Shown here piece by piece: positions 1 to 6,724 of a stretch of 20,329 bases of DNA (its first letter is position 1; each line of letters begins with the position of its first letter). Source of the DNA: an uncultured Lachnospiraceae bacterium (GTDB lineage Bacteria; Bacillota; Clostridia; Lachnospirales; Lachnospiraceae); assembly GCA_910586275.1 (NCBI GenBank), contig CAJUIM010000064.1, forward strand, positions 1-20,329, read 5' to 3'. The notes below the pieces were generated by a model. It had not been told where the DNA came from. It saw only the letters and a program-made list of their open reading frames with translations, and ran no database searches. Both the position numbers and the translations under genes were made by a program.

Positions 1-58
1 TATTCATATTACCTATTTTAATTCATTTTTTGAAAAAGTAAATGCTGTTGCCCTGAGA

Positions 59-85
59 AAAGGATGCAATTATCTTGCATCCTTT
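59..85 (+). terminator. Hairpin with terminator-like stem
   Basis: A perfect 11-bp inverted repeat (59-69 with 75-85, loop TTATC) sits in AT-rich DNA before recA. It is preceded by As and ends in only three Ts, so it is a weak intrinsic terminator, probably for a gene lying left of the window. The strand is uncertain because neither side has a good U-tract. Confidence 0.5.
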
Positions 86-246
86 GTCAGGATATGTTAC
101 ACTAAAGCGGTATATTCGTGAGCAGAAAAGCCATTCTATTTATATTTCAGGCAGATCGCCTTATATTTCGTGAAAATTTTAAAAATAATTGTATCAGGGA
201 TGTTTATGGGACTTAAAATGATGTAGAATATTAGATAGAAAAGGGA

Positions 247-275
247 TTGACAAAGCAGAACATATGTTTTAATAT
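247..275 (+). promoter_or_regulatory. recA promoter (sigma-A)
   Basis: A perfect TTGACA (247-252) is followed by a 17-base spacer and TAATAT (270-275), predicting transcription from about 282 and a leader of about 200 bases before recA. A LexA box fills the spacer. Confidence 0.85.
258..269 (+). promoter_or_regulatory. LexA (SOS) box 1 of recA
   Basis: GAACATATGTTT fits the Gram-positive LexA/DinR core GAAC-RNRY-GTTY and lies between the -35 and -10 of the recA promoter, where bound LexA would block RNA polymerase. Confidence 0.8.
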
Positions 276-286
276 GGAATAAGGAT

Positions 287-298
287 GAACGGATGTTC
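287..298 (+). promoter_or_regulatory. LexA (SOS) box 2 of recA
   Basis: GAACGGATGTTC is a second full match to GAAC-RNRY-GTTY, placed just after the predicted transcription start. Its centre is 29 bases from that of box 1, close to three helical turns. Confidence 0.75.
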
Positions 299-479
299 TT
301 GATTTGGCAATCGGCACATGGGCCGTATCGGTGCATATGTCATGAAAGACATGCGTGCGCTGCATTCTCAGATATGGTGGCGTTGTCTGTGCATACTGCA
401 GGACAGCGGGCCGGATGGGGCATGGGTGGCGCCTGCGGACTTGTGTGCGGGAAAATAGAGAGGAATAAGGAGAGCAGAG
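299..479 (+). other. Long recA 5' leader
   Basis: About 180 gene-free bases lie between LexA box 2 and the recA start. They are GC-richer than the promoter region. Short inverted repeats are present (for example CATG/CATG near 340-352), but I recognise no riboswitch. The recA ribosome binding site AAGGAG is at 467-472. Confidence 0.4.
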
Positions 480-1613
480 ATGGAAAAAGATGAAAAAATG
501 AAGGCATTGGATGCGGCATTGGTACAGATAGAAAAACAGTACGGCAAAGGAGCCGTCATGAAATTGGGGGATCCCAGCGCACAGATGAATGTAGAGACGA
601 TTCCCACAGGTTCTTTGAGCCTGGATATTGCATTGGGGCTGGGCGGAATCCCGAAAGGAAGAATCGTGGAGATATACGGCCCGGAGTCCAGCGGTAAGAC
701 GACGGTGACGCTGCATATGATTGCGGAAGTACAGAAACGGGGAGGCATTGCGGGCTTCATTGATGCGGAACATGCCCTTGATCCGGTATATGCAAAGAAT
801 ATAGGGGTGGATGTGGATAATTTATACATATCGCAGCCGGATAACGGTGAACAGGCATTGGAAATTACGGAGACAATGGTACGATCCGGTGCGGTGGATA
901 TTGTAGTCGTGGACTCTGTAGCTGCGCTTGTGCCGAAAGCGGAGATTGAGGGGGATATGGGGGACAGCCATGTGGGGCTGCAGGCACGTTTAATGTCGCA
1001 GGCACTGCGGAAGCTGACGGCTGTGATCAGCAAATCCAATTGTACGGTGGTTTTCATTAACCAGCTGCGTGAGAAGGTGGGGGTTATGTTCGGCAATCCG
1101 GAAACAACTACGGGAGGACGGGCATTGAAGTTCTATTCGTCGGTGCGTCTGGATGTCAGAAGGATAGAAGCCTTAAAGCAGAGCGGGGAAGTGATTGGCA
1201 ACAGAACAAGGGTAAAGGTTGTGAAGAATAAGATTGCTCCTCCTTTTAAAGAAGCGGAATTCGATATTATGTTCGGAGAAGGCATTTCTGCCGTGGGTGA
1301 TATTTTGGATTTGGCAGCGGAAAATAATATTGTGAATAAAAGCGGGGCATGGTATGCCTATAACGGAAATAAGATTGGGCAGGGGCGTGAGAATGCCAAG
1401 CAGTATCTGCGAGACAATCCCGAAATCTGTAATGAGGTGGAGCATAAGGTAAGGGAGCATTTCGGGCTGGAGAAAGATGCCGCGGCTGCTCCGGCAGAGC
1501 CGGAATCCGTGCCGAAGGCAAAGACAGCAAAGGCGGAAAAGAGTTCCGAAAAAGAGAAGAAAGAAAAGGCTTCCAAGGCGGAAGTGAAGGAAGACACTCT
1601 CAAAGCCGAATAG
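480..1613 (+). CDS. recA: Recombinase RecA
   Basis: RecA forms ATP-dependent filaments on single-stranded DNA, carries out strand exchange and triggers LexA self-cleavage in the SOS response. The 377-residue product has the Walker A loop GPESSGKT (67-74), a Walker B segment ending VVVDS (142-146), and the L2 DNA-binding loop with NQLREKVGVMFGNPET (about 194-209). From about residue 335 there is a low-complexity Ala/Lys/Glu tail, longer than in some relatives and typical of RecA C-termini. ATG at 480 follows AAGGAGAG with good spacing. Expression should be SOS-controlled through the two LexA boxes upstream. recX follows after 102 bases with no obvious terminator, so the two are probably co-transcribed. 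The assignment is essentially certain. Confidence 0.98.
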   Translation: MEKDEKMKALDAALVQIEKQYGKGAVMKLGDPSAQMNVETIPTGSLSLDIALGLGGIPKGRIVEIYGPESSGKTTVTLHMIAEVQKRGGIAGFIDAEHALDPVYAKNIGVDVDNLYISQPDNGEQALEITETMVRSGAVDIVVVDSVAALVPKAEIEGDMGDSHVGLQARLMSQALRKLTAVISKSNCTVVFINQLREKVGVMFGNPETTTGGRALKFYSSVRLDVRRIEALKQSGEVIGNRTRVKVVKNKIAPPFKEAEFDIMFGEGISAVGDILDLAAENNIVNKSGAWYAYNGNKIGQGRENAKQYLRDNPEICNEVEHKVREHFGLEKDAAAAPAEPESVPKAKTAKAEKSSEKEKKEKASKAEVKEDTLKAE

Positions 1614-1715
1614 GCAGGGTTTGGCCGGATGTGCCTGTTCCGTGCAGGCAGGGGGAAGGAATCTTGTCATGGCAGTCCATACGCAGTGACAGGGGGATAA
1701 GGATAGGTTAAAGGA

Positions 1716-2339
1716 ATGTTTGTAACAAAGATAGAGGAACTGGATAAAAAAAGGGCGCGTATTTTTCTGGATATGGAGTTTGCCTTTGTATTATACAAGG
1801 CAGAACTGCGCGAATATCAGTTAAAGGAAGGTGAGGAAATCGGTGCGGAAGAATATTCCCGGATTGTCGGGGAGATATTGCCGAAAAGGGCAAAACTGCG
1901 CAGCATGAATCTGCTGAAGGCAAAAGCGTATACGGAGAGGCAGCTTCGGGAGAAACTGCAGCGGGGGGAATATCCGGAAGAGATCATAGAGGAAGCAATT
2001 GCATATGTAAAATCCTTTGGCTATATTGACGACAGACAGTACGCACAGGATTTCATCGCTTATCATATGGCGGAGAGAAGCGGCAGGCGGATGGAGCAGG
2101 AACTGATGGCGAAAGGAATCCGCCGGGACATGATACGGGAAGCTATGGAAAATCTGGCGCAAGAGGGGGAAACACCGGATGATTTATCGGTGGCAAAAAA
2201 AATTTTAATGAAAAAAAATTATGATCCGGAAACTGCCACAATCAAGGAAAAACAGAAGCTGTCAGCATTCTTATACCGAAAAGGTTTTCAAATGGACACA
2301 ATAAGAAGCGTACTTGCACTTGACATTAGCGCAATTTAA
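1716..2339 (+). CDS. recX: Regulatory protein RecX
   Basis: RecX binds inside the RecA groove and limits or remodels RecA filaments. The 207-residue product is charged and helical. The family signature is seen in the middle: AKAYTERQLREKL (about 69-81), then GYIDDRQYAQDFI (about 102-114) and the RMEQELMAKGI segment. It fits a RecX made of repeated three-helix units; many family members are shorter, and the N-terminal 60 residues are the extra part. The start is not perfect: AAGGA touches ATG 1716, while a better-spaced AAGGA lies at 1699-1703. Its position directly behind recA supports the call. The last codons overlap a promoter-like sequence that probably serves rny. Confidence 0.92.
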   Translation: MFVTKIEELDKKRARIFLDMEFAFVLYKAELREYQLKEGEEIGAEEYSRIVGEILPKRAKLRSMNLLKAKAYTERQLREKLQRGEYPEEIIEEAIAYVKSFGYIDDRQYAQDFIAYHMAERSGRRMEQELMAKGIRRDMIREAMENLAQEGETPDDLSVAKKILMKKNYDPETATIKEKQKLSAFLYRKGFQMDTIRSVLALDISAI

Positions 2340-2348
2340 GTTTAGAAT
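2320..2348 (+). promoter_or_regulatory. Probable rny promoter inside recX 3' end
   Basis: TTGACA (2320-2325), a 17-base spacer and TAGAAT (2343-2348) give a near-consensus sigma-A promoter. The -35 box is within the last recX codons. It would give rny a leader of about 250 bases. A second, weaker -10 (TATAAT, 2556-2561) occurs nearer the gene without a good -35. Confidence 0.7.
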
Positions 2349-2354
2349 TTAAGT

Positions 2355-2605
2355 GTTGTAAAATCGCTTGTTAGAATGTTTCAATCGGAATCTGGTTTGA
2401 TTCTTACGGCAACCGGCAGAAAAATACGCCGGTTACCATAACCCTCCGGGGGGATGCGTACGATTTCTGTAAGAAAGACTTTGCGTTTAGGCGCGGCAGA
2501 AATCGGCGCAGGAAATATCATAAGGGAAGGAACTTAGATGTTTCCTGATACATTCTATAATAGATATTGGTACAATGAAAACTAAATAAGGAGGTGCTCC
2601 TGTAC
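2355..2605 (+). promoter_or_regulatory. Structured rny 5' leader
   Basis: This gene-free stretch carries three consecutive inverted repeats: AACCGGC/GCCGGTT (2411-2417, 2428-2434, extendable by two G-C pairs past one mismatch), CGATTTCTG/CAGAAATCG (2461-2469, 2497-2505) and CAGGAAA/TTTCCTG (2509-2515, 2541-2547). None is followed by a U-run, so they look like leader structure rather than terminators. I match no known riboswitch class. Confidence 0.5.
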
Positions 2606-4150
2606 ATGTATGTTGCAATTGCAGTAATCGCAACTTTGGTTATCTCGGTGCCGATTACCGCAGCCGTGGCGACTGCTTACCGGAAAAAGGTAGTGGAATC
2701 CCAGATCGGCAATGCGGAGGATAAGGCAAGGGAGATTATTGATGAGGCACTGAAAACTGCTGAGACAAAGAAAAGGGAATCACTGCTTGAAGTCAAGGAA
2801 GAGTCCATCCGTACTAAGAACGAGCTGGACAAGGAGATTAAAGAGCGGAGAGCCGAGGCGCAGCGTTACGAGCGCAGAGTTCAGCAGAAGGAAGAAAACA
2901 TCGATAAGAAAGCAGAAGCCATCGAGAAAAAAGAAGCGAGTCTGGCATCCAGAGAAGAATCTCTGGCCAAATTACGCGAAGAAGTTACGAAACTCAATGA
3001 ACAGAGACTACAGGAACTGGAACGAATCTCAGGATTAACCTCCGAACAGGCAAAAGATTATCTGTTAAAAATTGTGGAAGACGAAGTGAAACATGAAACT
3101 GCTGTAATGATTAAAGAAATGGAGAGCAGGGCAAAGGAAGAAGCGGACAAGAAGGCAAAAGAATATGTGATCAGTGCCATACAGAAATGCGCGGCGGATC
3201 ATGTATCCGAAACAACAATTTCTGTCGTGCAGCTTCCGAATGACGAGATGAAAGGCAGAATCATCGGCAGGGAGGGTAGGAATATCAGAACTCTTGAAAC
3301 GATGACAGGCGTTGACTTGATTATTGACGATACGCCGGAAGCAGTCATCCTGTCCGGTTTTGATCCGATCCGGCGTGAAGTTGCAAGGATTGCGTTGGAG
3401 AAGCTGATTGTGGACGGACGTATCCATCCGGCCAGAATCGAAGAGATGGTGGAGAAGGCGCAGAAGGAAGTTGAAGTAATGATCAAGGAAGAGGGAGAGG
3501 CCGCTACGCTGGAGGTTGGTGTACACGGTATTCATCCGGAATTGATTAAACTGCTGGGAAAGATGAAATTCCGTACCAGTTACGGGCAGAATGCGCTGAA
3601 ACATTCCATTGAGGTTGCCCAACTGTCCGGGCTTCTGGCCGCAGAGATGGGGCTGGACGTAAGGATGTCCAAGAGGGCAGGCTTGCTGCATGACATCGGC
3701 AAGGCCGTGGATCACGAAATGGAAGGTTCCCATATTCAGCTGGGCGTTGAACTTTGTAAAAAGTACAAAGAGTCGGCAATGGTCATTAATGCAGTGGAAG
3801 CGCATCACGGTGATGTGGAGCCGCACTCACTGATTGCCTGCCTTGTACAGGCTGCCGATACCATTTCGGCGGCAAGGCCGGGTGCCAGAAGAGAAACGTT
3901 GGAAACATATACAAGCAGATTGAAACAATTAGAAGATATTACGAATAATTTTAAAGGTGTCGATAAATCTTTTGCAATACAGGCGGGTAGAGAGATTCGT
4001 GTAATGGTAGTTCCGGAACAAATCACTGATGCTGACATGGTGCTGTTAGCAAGGGACATTTCAAAGCAGATTGAAGCAGAACTGGAATATCCCGGCCAGA
4101 TTAAAGTCAATGTCATCAGGGAGTCGCGTGTAATAGAATATGCGAGATAA
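2606..4150 (+). CDS. rny: Ribonuclease Y
   Basis: RNase Y is the membrane-anchored endoribonuclease that starts mRNA decay in many Firmicutes. In order, the 514-residue product shows one N-terminal membrane helix (about 3-24), a long Lys/Glu coiled coil (about 30-190), a KH domain with the GRIIGREGRN loop (217-226), and an HD domain with H333 and the catalytic pair H362-D363 in GLLHDIGKA. Length matches the roughly 520-residue Bacillus enzyme. I chose ATG 2606, 11 bases after the GGAGG core of AAGGAGGT (2588-2595). An in-frame GTG at 2594 overlaps that site and is unlikely to be the start. The gene has its own promoter and structured leader, and it ends in a strong terminator. Confidence 0.97.
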   Translation: MYVAIAVIATLVISVPITAAVATAYRKKVVESQIGNAEDKAREIIDEALKTAETKKRESLLEVKEESIRTKNELDKEIKERRAEAQRYERRVQQKEENIDKKAEAIEKKEASLASREESLAKLREEVTKLNEQRLQELERISGLTSEQAKDYLLKIVEDEVKHETAVMIKEMESRAKEEADKKAKEYVISAIQKCAADHVSETTISVVQLPNDEMKGRIIGREGRNIRTLETMTGVDLIIDDTPEAVILSGFDPIRREVARIALEKLIVDGRIHPARIEEMVEKAQKEVEVMIKEEGEAATLEVGVHGIHPELIKLLGKMKFRTSYGQNALKHSIEVAQLSGLLAAEMGLDVRMSKRAGLLHDIGKAVDHEMEGSHIQLGVELCKKYKESAMVINAVEAHHGDVEPHSLIACLVQAADTISAARPGARRETLETYTSRLKQLEDITNNFKGVDKSFAIQAGREIRVMVVPEQITDADMVLLARDISKQIEAELEYPGQIKVNVIRESRVIEYAR

Positions 4151-4171
4151 AACAGCATAGTCGGACAAAAT

Positions 4172-4216
4172 AAGGAAAGTATTGAAGACATAAGTTTTCA
4201 ATGCTTTCCTTTTTCC
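4172..4216 (+). terminator. rny terminator
   Basis: A 15-bp stem with one G-U pair (4172-4186 with 4197-4211, loop of 10) runs straight into a T-rich tract. It lies 21 bases after the rny stop. The distal half of this structure is repeated after the next gene. Confidence 0.9.
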
Positions 4217-4242
4217 TTTTTTCCTGTAAAATACGGAATGAT
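4193..4242 (+). repeat. Direct repeat copy A, left of the Uma2 gene
   Basis: This is the right arm of the rny terminator, its T-tract and the following TGTAAAATAC-GGAATGATA. An imperfect copy in the same orientation lies at 4980-5030, and together they bracket the Uma2 gene. Shared blocks are ATGCTTTCC, a T-rich run broken by CC, TGTAAAATAC and GAATGATA. Confidence 0.75.
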
Positions 4243-4380
4243 ACTGTTCTGCATGACTTTATTGGTGTCCAATTGATGCAAAAAATAGAGATTGGAAAAG
4301 ATCAAGCCCTTTCATTGATAAAATATAATGTACTGTGAACATGCTTTTGTACTAATAGATTTTCAAGTAAGGGAAAGAAA

Positions 4381-4409
4381 TTGTGCTTCCTATAAATATT
4401 GTCTATAAT
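4381..4409 (+). promoter_or_regulatory. Promoter of the Uma2 gene
   Basis: TTGTGC (4381-4386), a 17-base spacer and a perfect TATAAT (4404-4409) predict a start near 4416, giving a very short leader before GGAGGTG and ATG 4434. The gene therefore has its own promoter between its flanking repeats. Confidence 0.7.
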
Positions 4410-4433
4410 AGAATAAAGAATGGAGGTGTAAGG

Positions 4434-4970
4434 ATGGATGCATTGAGAAAACAAGAGATTTTTACGATAGATGATATCTATGCGTTGCCGGAAGGGGAAC
4501 GGGCAGAATTGATTGATGGGAAAATTTATTATATGGCACCACCGAGCAGGACGCATCAAAAGATCAGTGGCAAGCTTTATCAGACAATAGCGAATTATAT
4601 TGATGGTAAAGGAGGGAAATGTGAGATATATGCTGCTCCATTTGCAGTATTTTTAAATAATGATAACATAAATTATATGGAACCTGACATTTCCGTGATT
4701 TGTGATTTGTCTAAGATAGACGATAAGGGATGTCACGGTGCTCCGGATTGGGTGATTGAAATAGTTTCACCAGGAAGCAAGCCAATGGACTATTTCACAA
4801 AGCTATTTAAATATCGGACAGTAGGTGTCAGGGAGTATTGGATCGTTGATTCTGCAAAAGAGATGGTGGTGGTATACAGATTTGAAAAAGAAACAATGGA
4901 AGAGTATTCTTTTGGCGAGGATGTGCCGGTAGGAATTTATGAGGGATTTTCTATAAAAGTAGTAGTATAA
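4434..4970 (+). CDS. Uma2 family (DUF820) putative nuclease
   Basis: The 178-residue product belongs to the Uma2/DUF820 family, which has a PD-(D/E)XK nuclease-like fold; cellular function is unproven for most members. Family marks are LPEGERAELIDGKIYYMAPPS (about 20-40, with the conserved Glu and Asp-Gly), YMEPDISVICD (catalytic-type Asp, about 82-92), and PDWVIEIVSPGS followed by FKYRTVGVREYWIVD. ATG 4434 is chosen because GGAGGTG (4422-4428) sits 5 bases before it; upstream in-frame codons overlap the promoter. The gene is single, has its own promoter, and lies between repeated copies of the rny terminator tail, so it looks like a later insertion. Such genes often occur as dispersed multicopy families. 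A restriction role would be a guess. Confidence 0.88.
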   Translation: MDALRKQEIFTIDDIYALPEGERAELIDGKIYYMAPPSRTHQKISGKLYQTIANYIDGKGGKCEIYAAPFAVFLNNDNINYMEPDISVICDLSKIDDKGCHGAPDWVIEIVSPGSKPMDYFTKLFKYRTVGVREYWIVDSAKEMVVVYRFEKETMEEYSFGEDVPVGIYEGFSIKVVV

Positions 4971-4979
4971 ATAATATAA

Positions 4980-5030
4980 TAGTTTCATGCTTTCCTTTTT
5001 TCCGTTTTTACTGTAAAATACTGAATGATA
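4980..5030 (+). repeat. Direct repeat copy B, right of the Uma2 gene
   Basis: This imperfect copy of 4193-4242 has the same T-rich run, TGTAAAATAC and GAATGATA. The left arm of the terminator stem is missing, so copy B cannot form the rny terminator hairpin. That suggests copy B is the displaced right half of the original site. Confidence 0.75.
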
Positions 5031-5161
5031 ACGATTTGGCATAAAAAGGGTAAATTGTATCTGGATCATTCATCAGGCAGGCCGGAGGCGGACAGGAAAA
5101 TCGGAAACGGCGGTGTCTGCAAGGGCTGGCTTGCATACGGCAGAGCAAGGAGGTTTCGCAT

Positions 5162-5701
5162 ATGGCGGAAGAATTTAAGAGACTGAACAGGGAATTAATG
5201 TACCACGGAACTATTGTGGATTTTTACAAGGATACAGTGCTGGTTCCTAACGGAAACGTGGCGGAATGGGATTTTATCGGCCATAAGGGAGCGGCGGCGG
5301 TGGTTCCGGTCAGGGAGGACGGCAGGATTCTGATGGTGCGTCAGTATAGGAATGCTTTGGATCGGTATACATTAGAAATTCCGGCCGGCGGGCTGAATGG
5401 GGCTTCGGAACCTACGATGGATGCGGCGGCAAGGGAATTGGAGGAAGAGACAGGATACCGTTCCGATCATTTGGAACTCTTGCTTACAATCCGTACTACG
5501 GTGGCATTCTGCAATGAAAAAATTGATATTTATGTGGCAAGGGATATGGAGAAGGGGGAACAGCATCTGGATGAGGATGAGTTTATTCATGTGGAGGCTT
5601 ATACTGTAGAGGAACTGTGTAATATGATTTTGTCCGGGAAGATTGAAGATTCTAAGACAATTGCGGCCATTATGTCTTACCGCGTAAAATATTGTGGGTA
5701 A
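5162..5701 (+). CDS. Nudix hydrolase, ADP-ribose pyrophosphatase type
   Basis: This family hydrolyses nucleoside diphosphates linked to another group; the closest-looking group is ADP-ribose pyrophosphatase (NudF), giving AMP and ribose 5-phosphate. The 179-residue product has a complete Nudix box, G77-x5-E83-x7-R91-E-L-x-E-E-x-G98-Y, which binds the metal, preceded by LEIPAGG as in NudF enzymes. The N-terminal FYKDTVLVPNG...WDFIGHKGAAAVVPV segment is also typical. AAGGAGGT (5147-5154) sits 7 bases before ATG 5162. A spoIIM-like gene follows after 63 bases without a terminator, the usual clostridial neighbour arrangement. Exact substrate cannot be read from the sequence. Confidence 0.92.
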   Translation: MAEEFKRLNRELMYHGTIVDFYKDTVLVPNGNVAEWDFIGHKGAAAVVPVREDGRILMVRQYRNALDRYTLEIPAGGLNGASEPTMDAAARELEEETGYRSDHLELLLTIRTTVAFCNEKIDIYVARDMEKGEQHLDEDEFIHVEAYTVEELCNMILSGKIEDSKTIAAIMSYRVKYCG

Positions 5702-5764
5702 AAGATTCATGTCTTCTTGGGGACACGCATATATTGTAAAAATATAAAGTGTCGGGAAGCTATT

Positions 5765-6373
5765 ATGTATCAGACATATGGGACAGACAGCCGGCATGTA
5801 CGCTGGCTGTATTTATTTCTGGGGGGTTTCTGCGCAGGAGTTTTGGTTCTGAATATATGGCGGAATTATTTTCTGCAGGATATGGAGCTGTTAAGCGCAT
5901 CCTCGCTGAGCCGTCTCAAATTTCTGGAAGTGGACGGAAAAGCTTTCTTCGGTTATGTGCTGCGGGAACGGCTGGGAACGGCAGCGATGCTTTGTCTGCT
6001 GGCCACTACCTATATAGGAGGGGCTGCCGTGTCGGCATATGCTCTATGGATGGGGACAATGGCGGGAATTTTTTTGTCCGTGGCATCCGTCCGATATGGG
6101 CTGAGGGGGATTGTATTGGTCTTGGTAAGCGTGCTGCCCCATTATTTATTGCTGGTGCCTGCCTGCATAATGCTTATGGACTGGTGCTGCTGTCTGAACA
6201 TGGCAATGTATCATCCGGAGCGGCTGGGAGAGGCGGGGTATGGCAGGGGAAAGCAATATCTGGTCAGGAAAATACCGCGTCTGCTTATGATGGCGGGTAT
6301 CCTTATCGCGGGGAGCGCAGTGGAAAGCTATGTGAACCCGATGCTGCTGTCTGCTTTCCTGAAGATATTCTGA
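5765..6373 (+). CDS. spoIIM: Stage II sporulation protein M-like membrane protein
   Basis: In Bacillus, SpoIIM acts with SpoIID and SpoIIP in septal peptidoglycan thinning during engulfment. The predicted product (202 residues; the Bacillus protein is 214) is a multi-pass membrane protein. Hydrophobic spans lie near residues 13-31, 70-90, 92-112, 115-142 and 170-185, and the segment between spans 1 and 2 (LLSASSLSRLKFLEVDGKAFFGYVLRERL) follows the family pattern of a Phe-Gly/Tyr-rich stretch before an Arg-Leu motif. I prefer ATG 5765, after GGGAAG (5754-5759); a TTG at 5717 would add 16 unlikely residues. It follows the Nudix gene by 63 bases and is probably co-transcribed. Start and gene name are moderately sure. 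Confidence 0.75.
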   Translation: MYQTYGTDSRHVRWLYLFLGGFCAGVLVLNIWRNYFLQDMELLSASSLSRLKFLEVDGKAFFGYVLRERLGTAAMLCLLATTYIGGAAVSAYALWMGTMAGIFLSVASVRYGLRGIVLVLVSVLPHYLLLVPACIMLMDWCCCLNMAMYHPERLGEAGYGRGKQYLVRKIPRLLMMAGILIAGSAVESYVNPMLLSAFLKIF

Positions 6374-6400
6374 AGTGCTGCCCAAAAGGCTGACATGCTG

Positions 6401-6425
6401 TCGAAACAAGCCATCGAAACAAGCC
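6401..6425 (+). repeat. 13-base tandem duplication
   Basis: TCGAAACAAGCC occurs twice with period 13 (6401-6412 and 6414-6425), immediately before and running into the long hairpin. A related TCGAAA precedes the hairpin copy at the right end of the window. Confidence 0.7.
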
Positions 6426-6464
6426 GGCATTTAGGCACTGTATCTGAGTGCCTAAATGCCGGCT
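6422..6464. repeat. Long hairpin element, copy 1
   Basis: A perfect 18-bp inverted repeat (6422-6439 with 6447-6464, loop GTATCTG) begins AGCCGGCATTTAGGCACT; pairing can extend outward past one mismatch. It lies between the convergent spoIIM and DAHP synthase genes. No U-tract follows on either strand, so it may act as a bidirectional barrier or be a dispersed palindromic repeat. A close relative is at 20285-20329. Confidence 0.8.
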
Positions 6465-6724
6465 CGTTTGCCGCAGGGCAAAAGCGTGTCCGAATGAAAA
6501 TATGATTCCTAAAGCGTGCCGCAGTCGCCAAATGTCTGCAGGCAGCCACTTGGCTCGTTGCCTGCGGAAATAAATAGTTCCGTAGGCTCGCCGGGCATTT
6601 TGCCCGGCTGCATGGTGCGTACGATGCTGTATATGTTTTTATCTCGGACAGCTGCGCAGGCACAAAACCGAAAGTTGGCCGGAGCCATAGGTTCCGCAAG
6701 CTAAAATGCAACAAATGCAATAAG
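6465..6724. other. Gene-free convergent intergenic region with hairpins
   Basis: No gene is supported here. Two further hairpins are visible: GCAGGCA/TGCCTGC (6538-6544, 6559-6565) and GCCGGGCA/TGCCCGGC (6590-6597, 6601-6608, loop TTT). The second could stop transcription of the minus-strand DAHP synthase gene, although it lacks a U-run. The start of this stretch (GTCCGAATGAAAA then GATTCCT) resembles, inverted, the sequence beside the hairpin at the window's right end. Confidence 0.6.

Noticed and set aside
293..493. 66-residue plus-strand frame overlapping the recA start
   Set aside because: It has an AAGGA nearby but the composition is not protein-like, it covers the leader and overlaps recA out of frame; no family resemblance.
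368..1096. 242-residue minus-strand frame over recA
   Set aside because: Antisense shadow of a certain gene, with no ribosome binding site and Ser/Pro-rich composition typical of such shadows.
4434..4970. Uma2 gene as part of a restriction or defence island
   Set aside because: No methyltransferase, other nuclease, toxin or integrase lies nearby; the gene stands alone among housekeeping genes.
5749..6393. 214-residue plus-strand frame overlapping spoIIM
   Set aside because: Same stretch as the SpoIIM-like membrane protein in another frame; begins at GTG without a clear binding site and lacks coherent membrane spans.
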